DNA of 64,000 bases from Oricola thermophila. GTDB lineage: Bacteria > Pseudomonadota > Alphaproteobacteria > Rhizobiales > Rhizobiaceae. The position numbers were made by a program, and so were the translations under genes. Of the stretch, positions 60,472 through 64,000 are shown piece after piece. Position 1 is the first letter of the stretch. Every line of letters starts with the position of its first letter. Below the pieces are notes generated by a model. That model saw only the letters and a program-made list of their open reading frames with translations, ran no database searches and was not told the DNA's origin. The stretch is from NCBI RefSeq assembly GCF_013358405.1, contig NZ_CP054836.1:3882001-3946000 (forward strand). The letters are read 5' to 3'.

Positions 60472-61035
60472 ATGAAAATAAACGGTAACGAAATCAAGCC
60501 GGGCAACGTGATCGAGCACAATGGCGGTCTCTGGGTCGCGGTGAAATGCAATGCGGTCAAGCCGGGCAAGGGCGGCGCATTCAACCAGGTCGAGCTGAAG
60601 AACCTGATCGACGGAACCAAGCTGAACGAGCGTTTCCGTTCCTCCGAGACGGTGGAGCGGGTCCGCCTCGAGCAGAAGGACTTCCAGTACCTGTACGAAC
60701 AGGACGACGCCCTGGTGTTCATGGACACGGAGACCTACGAGCAGCTTGAACTGCAGAAGGACTTCGTCGGCGACCGTGCCGCCTTCCTGCAGGATGGCAT
60801 GATGGTCACGGTCGAGATGCACGAGGAAAAGCCGATCGGCGTCACGCTGCCCGACCAGGTCGTGCTCCAGATCGCCGAGGCCGATCCCGTCGTGAAGGGC
60901 CAGACCGCGGCTTCCTCCTACAAGCCGGCCGTGCTCGAGAACGGGGTGCGCATCATGGTGCCGCCCTTCATCGAATCCGGCGAGAAGGTTCTCGTCGACA
61001 CCAACGAAATCGCCTATATCCGCCGCGCGGACTGA
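60472..61035 (+). CDS. efp: Elongation factor P
   Basis: A 187-residue EF-P with three beta-barrel domains. The post-translationally modified lysine should be K33 in [14 protein letters not shown], which is the lysine-type loop (EpmA/EpmB-like). It relieves stalls at polyproline. The end has the usual RRAD tail. A purine stretch precedes ATG. Confidence 0.97.
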   Translation: MKINGNEIKPGNVIEHNGGLWVAVKCNAVKPGKGGAFNQVELKNLIDGTKLNERFRSSETVERVRLEQKDFQYLYEQDDALVFMDTETYEQLELQKDFVGDRAAFLQDGMMVTVEMHEEKPIGVTLPDQVVLQIAEADPVVKGQTAASSYKPAVLENGVRIMVPPFIESGEKVLVDTNEIAYIRRAD

Positions 61036-61080
61036 CGTCCGCGCAACAAGGCAACCGCAGCAAGCTCGGGACAGACAGCC

Positions 61081-61881
61081 ATGGCGCGCAGCGCATTGAT
61101 GAACGTGATGGTGCAGGCCGTGATGAAGGCCGGTCGCGGATTGGCGCGCGACTTTGGCGAGGTTCAGAACCTGCAGGTCTCGGTCAAGGGACCGGGCGAC
61201 TTCGTCAGCCAGGCGGACCTGCGCGCCGAGCAGGTCCTGCGCGCCGAGCTCGAAAGGGCGCGCCCGGGCTATGGCTTCCTGCTGGAAGAGGGCGGCGAGA
61301 TCGCGGGTGACGATGCCCAGCACAGGTGGATCATCGATCCGCTCGACGGAACGACCAACTTCCTTCACGGCGTGCCCCATTTCGCGATCTCGGTCGCGCT
61401 GGAGCGCCAGGGCCAGCTGGTGGCGGCGGTGATCTTCAACCCCGCGACGGACGAGCTCTACACCGCGGAAAAGGGAGCCGGCGCATTTCTCAACGACCGC
61501 CGCCTGCGGGTGGCCGGCCGCAAGGTGCTGTCCGACTGCATCGTCGGGTGCGGCGTGCCGCACCTGGGGCGCGGCGATCATGGCCGTTTCCTCGTCCAGC
61601 TGCGCAACGTGATGACCGAGACCGTCGGCATCCGCCGGGGTGGCGCGGCCGCGCTGGATCTCGCCTATGTCGCCGCCGGACGGCTGGACGGCTACTGGGA
61701 GGAATGGATCTCGCCCTGGGACATGGCGGCGGGCATTCTGCTCGTTCGCGAGGCGGGCGGCTTCGTGACCGATCTTTCCGGCGGAAGCGACATGTTCGGT
61801 CGCGGCGATATCATTGCCGGCAACGAGGCCATCCACCGGGCACTGATGGCCACGGTCAACAAACCGCTTGTGAAAAGCTGA
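61081..61881 (+). CDS. suhB: Inositol-1-monophosphatase
   Basis: A 266-residue IMPase: FLLEEGGEIAGDD, WIIDPLDGTTNFLHGVPHFA, and WISPWDMAAGILLVREAGG are the three metal/substrate motifs. The GTTNFLHG variant fits true SuhB rather than HisN, so it differs from the hisN gene near 7 kb. It hydrolyses myo-inositol phosphates. Follows efp by 45 bases. Confidence 0.95.
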   Translation: MARSALMNVMVQAVMKAGRGLARDFGEVQNLQVSVKGPGDFVSQADLRAEQVLRAELERARPGYGFLLEEGGEIAGDDAQHRWIIDPLDGTTNFLHGVPHFAISVALERQGQLVAAVIFNPATDELYTAEKGAGAFLNDRRLRVAGRKVLSDCIVGCGVPHLGRGDHGRFLVQLRNVMTETVGIRRGGAAALDLAYVAAGRLDGYWEEWISPWDMAAGILLVREAGGFVTDLSGGSDMFGRGDIIAGNEAIHRALMATVNKPLVKS

Positions 61882-61984
61882 ATGGCTTCCGCATCGTAAC
61901 GGAAGTTCGCACTTTTATTTCTGCCACTATTTTCGCTAAGGTCGCGCCATCCATGGGGATGCTGGCGACCGAGGGAATGGCGGA

Positions 61985-63016
61985 ATGACAATGGGCGAGA
62001 CCGAGCAGACAAGCGCGCCTGTCCAGACGCACGGCAGGTTCGATCCGTATCGCCTGTCAAACCCGCAAGTGTTTCTGCTGTCGATGATCATCTTCCTGGT
62101 GATCGTCGGTTTCGTGGCAGCCATCCTGTACCGGCAGGTTTCCGCCGCATTCGTGACGAATCCCGGACTGAACGGTCTCATTCTCGGCGTTCTCGCCGTC
62201 GGCATCGTGCTCGTCTTCCAACAGGTGATCGGACTGTTTCGCGAGGTGCGCTGGGTCAACAGCTTCCGCTCCGGCAACACGGTGACGCGGCGCGATCCGG
62301 TGCTGCTGGCGCCGATGCGCGCGCTACTGTCGCGCCGCCAGGCGGAAACGCTGACGACGATGGCAACCCGTTCGATCCTGGACTCGATCGCCACCCGTCT
62401 GGACGAATCGCGCGACACGTCGCGCTACCTGATCGGGCTGCTGGTCTTTCTGGGCCTTCTGGGTACTTTCTGGGGACTGTTGCAGACGATCGGCTCGATC
62501 GGCTCGACCATCCAGTCGCTCGATCCCGGAACAGGCGACACGAACGATATCCTCGATGCGCTGAAGGCGGGGCTGAGCGCGCCCCTCGAGGGCATGGGCA
62601 CGGCGTTCTCGTCGTCGCTGTTCGGCCTGTCCGGGTCGCTGGTGCTCGGCTTCCTCGACCTCCAGGCGGGGCGGGCACAGAACCGCTTCTACACCGAACT
62701 GGAAAACTGGCTTTCTTCCGTGACCGATCCCAATTCCGGCCTGGAGCATCCGGCTGCCGGGGGCGATGGCGGCCAGGACATGAAGTCCGTCGCGGAGGCG
62801 CTGATGACGATGCAGGGGACCAGCGGTGGCAGCCAGCGGGCGACGGCCGCGATGGCCAGTCTCGCCGAGGGCATCCAGGGGCTGGTTCGCAACATGCGCT
62901 CCGAACAGCAGATGATGCGCGACTGGGTCGAATCGCAGGCCGCCGAGCAGAAGGAGATCCGCGAGACGCTCGACCGGCTCGCGGCCGCGATAGAGAAGAC
63001 GGAAAGGGAGAAGTAG
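61985..63016 (+). CDS. MotA/TolQ/ExbB-like membrane protein
   Basis: A 343-residue protein with four likely transmembrane segments: about 29-51, 60-80, 147-167 and 200-225. The patch FLGLLGTFWGLLQTIGSIGS followed by LEGMGTAFSSSLFGLSGSLV is the MotA/TolQ/ExbB channel signature. The last 80 residues form a probable coiled coil (MRDWVESQAAEQKEIRETLD). The gene is followed 2 bases later by an OmpA/MotB-like gene, a MotAB-type stator architecture without a flagellar context. Function unknown. Confidence 0.85.
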   Translation: MTMGETEQTSAPVQTHGRFDPYRLSNPQVFLLSMIIFLVIVGFVAAILYRQVSAAFVTNPGLNGLILGVLAVGIVLVFQQVIGLFREVRWVNSFRSGNTVTRRDPVLLAPMRALLSRRQAETLTTMATRSILDSIATRLDESRDTSRYLIGLLVFLGLLGTFWGLLQTIGSIGSTIQSLDPGTGDTNDILDALKAGLSAPLEGMGTAFSSSLFGLSGSLVLGFLDLQAGRAQNRFYTELENWLSSVTDPNSGLEHPAAGGDGGQDMKSVAEALMTMQGTSGGSQRATAAMASLAEGIQGLVRNMRSEQQMMRDWVESQAAEQKEIRETLDRLAAAIEKTEREK

Positions 63017-63018
63017 CG

Positions 63019-64000
63019 GTGGCGCTAGCCCGCAACCGCCGCCACGACCGGCGCGTCGATTACTGGCCGGGATTCGTCGACGCATTGTCGACCCTGCTGC
63101 TGGCGATCATGTTTCTCTTGTCCGTGTTCGTGCTGGCGCAGTTTCTGCTGAGCCAGGAAATCTCCGGCAAGGATGCCGTTCTCAACCGGCTCAACTCCCA
63201 GATCAACGAACTGACGCAGTTGCTGGCGCTCGAACAATCGAACCGGCAGGATGCGGAAGACCAGTTGCTGGCGCTGCAGGCTTCGCTGGAGTCGGCCGAG
63301 GCGGAAAGGTCGCGTCTGGAAAGCCTGCTGGCCGCGGGCAGCGGCGCGAGCGCGGCAGCCGAGGCGCGCATAGGCGAACTGTCCGAGTCGCTCGATGCCG
63401 AGCGGCAGATCAGCCAGCGCGCGCTCAACCAGGTCGAGCTGCTCAACCGGCAGATATCGGCCCTGCGCCAACAGATCGCGGCGCTCGAGGACGCTCTGGA
63501 TGCCTCGGAGGAGCGCGACCGCGAATCCAACGCCAAGATCGCCGATCTCGGTCGGCGCCTCAACGTGGCGCTTGCGCAGCGGGTGCAGGAACTGAACCGC
63601 TATCGCTCCGACTTCTTCGGCCGGTTGCGCGAGATCCTGTCGGACCGCGAGAACATACGCATTGTCGGCGACCGCTTCGTCTTCCAGTCGGAAGTGCTGT
63701 TTCCGTCCGGCTCCGCCGATCTCAACGATGCCGGCAAGGTCGAGATGGCCAAGCTGGCGGCGGCGATCATCGACCTTCAGAAGGAAATTCCGGAGGAGAT
63801 CAACTGGGTGCTGCGGGTCGACGGCCATACGGACAACGTGCCGATATCGGGCGGGCGTTTCGCCGACAACTGGGAGCTGTCGAGCGCCCGCGCGACCTCG
63901 GTGGTCAAATTCCTGATCGAGGAGGGCGTTCCGCCGCAGCGGCTGGTGGCCGCCGGCTTCGGCGAGTACCAGCCGCTTGATCCCGCCGATACCGACGAGG
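63019..64000 (+). CDS. OmpA/MotB-like peptidoglycan-binding protein, 5' part
   Basis: 327 residues are in the window and the end is cut off. GTG start two bases after the MotA-like stop. A short basic cytoplasmic end and a transmembrane helix with Asp-rich start (YWPGFVDALSTLLLAIMFLL) recall MotB/ExbD; then a long coiled coil (about 65-190) and an OmpA domain beginning IVGDRFVFQSEVLFPSGSAD, with DGHTDNVPI as the peptidoglycan-binding patch. The Asp in the membrane helix could be the proton carrier. Confidence 0.9.
   Translation, partial: MALARNRRHDRRVDYWPGFVDALSTLLLAIMFLLSVFVLAQFLLSQEISGKDAVLNRLNSQINELTQLLALEQSNRQDAEDQLLALQASLESAEAERSRLESLLAAGSGASAAAEARIGELSESLDAERQISQRALNQVELLNRQISALRQQIAALEDALDASEERDRESNAKIADLGRRLNVALAQRVQELNRYRSDFFGRLREILSDRENIRIVGDRFVFQSEVLFPSGSADLNDAGKVEMAKLAAAIIDLQKEIPEEINWVLRVDGHTDNVPISGGRFADNWELSSARATSVVKFLIEEGVPPQRLVAAGFGEYQPLDPADTDE

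Noticed and set aside
61985..64000. Zorya defence system
   Set aside because: Only ZorA/ZorB-like components are visible; the efp-suhB context and lack of helicase or nuclease genes in the window argue for a housekeeping pair, so I list it as a stator of unknown role.

Overview
The window (about 60% G+C, dense, mostly housekeeping) reads as chromosome of an alphaproteobacterium of the order Rhizobiales/Hyphomicrobiales, probably near the Phyllobacteriaceae-Brucellaceae-Rhizobiaceae. The signs are a soxBDAG sarcosine oxidase cluster, CpdR next to an N-formylglutamate amidohydrolase and a HisN-type phosphatase with an MmgR-like small RNA between them, a Brucella Omp10-like lipoprotein, GapR, a cysteine-free L36, and a rhizobial hemP-hmuSTUV/hmuR heme locus. 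No insertion sequence, prophage, CRISPR array or rRNA gene was seen. One tRNA (Val-GAC) was found. The first gene (soxB) and the last gene (an OmpA-domain protein) are cut by the window edges.

Layout. 1-4507: soxB (3' part), soxD, soxA, soxG, overlapping genes for heterotetrameric sarcosine oxidase (one-carbon and methylated amine catabolism). 4515-8743: MaoC hydratase, tRNA-Val, cpdR, N-formylglutamate amidohydrolase, an antisense-strand sRNA of the MmgR/suhB family, hisN, a lysophospholipase-like hydrolase. 8889-12848: a secreted PepSY-like protein, a class-A small heat-shock protein behind a probable ROSE-type RNA thermometer, and a four-gene bufferin operon (bufABCD: DUF2282 peptide, DUF692/MNIO enzyme, DUF2063 partner, DoxX membrane protein). 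12990-21647: threonine aldolase, a palindrome-rich intergenic region, gltB, a YbjQ protein, gltD, a small membrane protein and GapR.

21690-31721 is a complete heme acquisition island: hemP-hmuS-hmuT-hmuU-hmuV leftwards, and rightwards the receptor hmuR, then a secreted protein, exbB, two exbD genes, tonB and a heme-degrading monooxygenase. The hmuR promoter and the promoter of the exbB-tonB unit share a nearly identical element of about 45 bp, and the hemP/hmuR intergenic region is bracketed by a perfect 13-bp inverted repeat, so one regulator probably drives the whole system.

31731-50855: a DUF882 cell-wall peptidase-like protein with a long Pro/Ala-rich tail, a sigma-54 response regulator, oligoendopeptidase F, a DUF3445 heme-oxidase-like protein, ilvD, omp10, a LysM-bearing 5'-nucleotidase, hemH, an SPFH/NfeD pair, kdsD, an outer-membrane beta-barrel protein, a MltB-family transglycosylase and an SGNH/DUF459 protein that has lost catalytic residues. 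50859-64000: DUF1244, DUF1036, pyk, an alpha/beta hydrolase, a TPR protein, rpmJ, purEK, two DUF465 proteins, an ArsR-fold regulator, a TSUP transporter, a ThiE-like protein, a Sel1-repeat protein, efp, suhB, and a MotA/TolQ-like plus OmpA-like pair that looks like an ion-driven stator of unknown use.

The most notable items are the bufferin operon (a recently described ribosomally made metallophore system), the paired heme promoters, the sRNA and thermometer predictions, and the stator-like pair at the right edge. I saw no wholly unknown multi-gene system.
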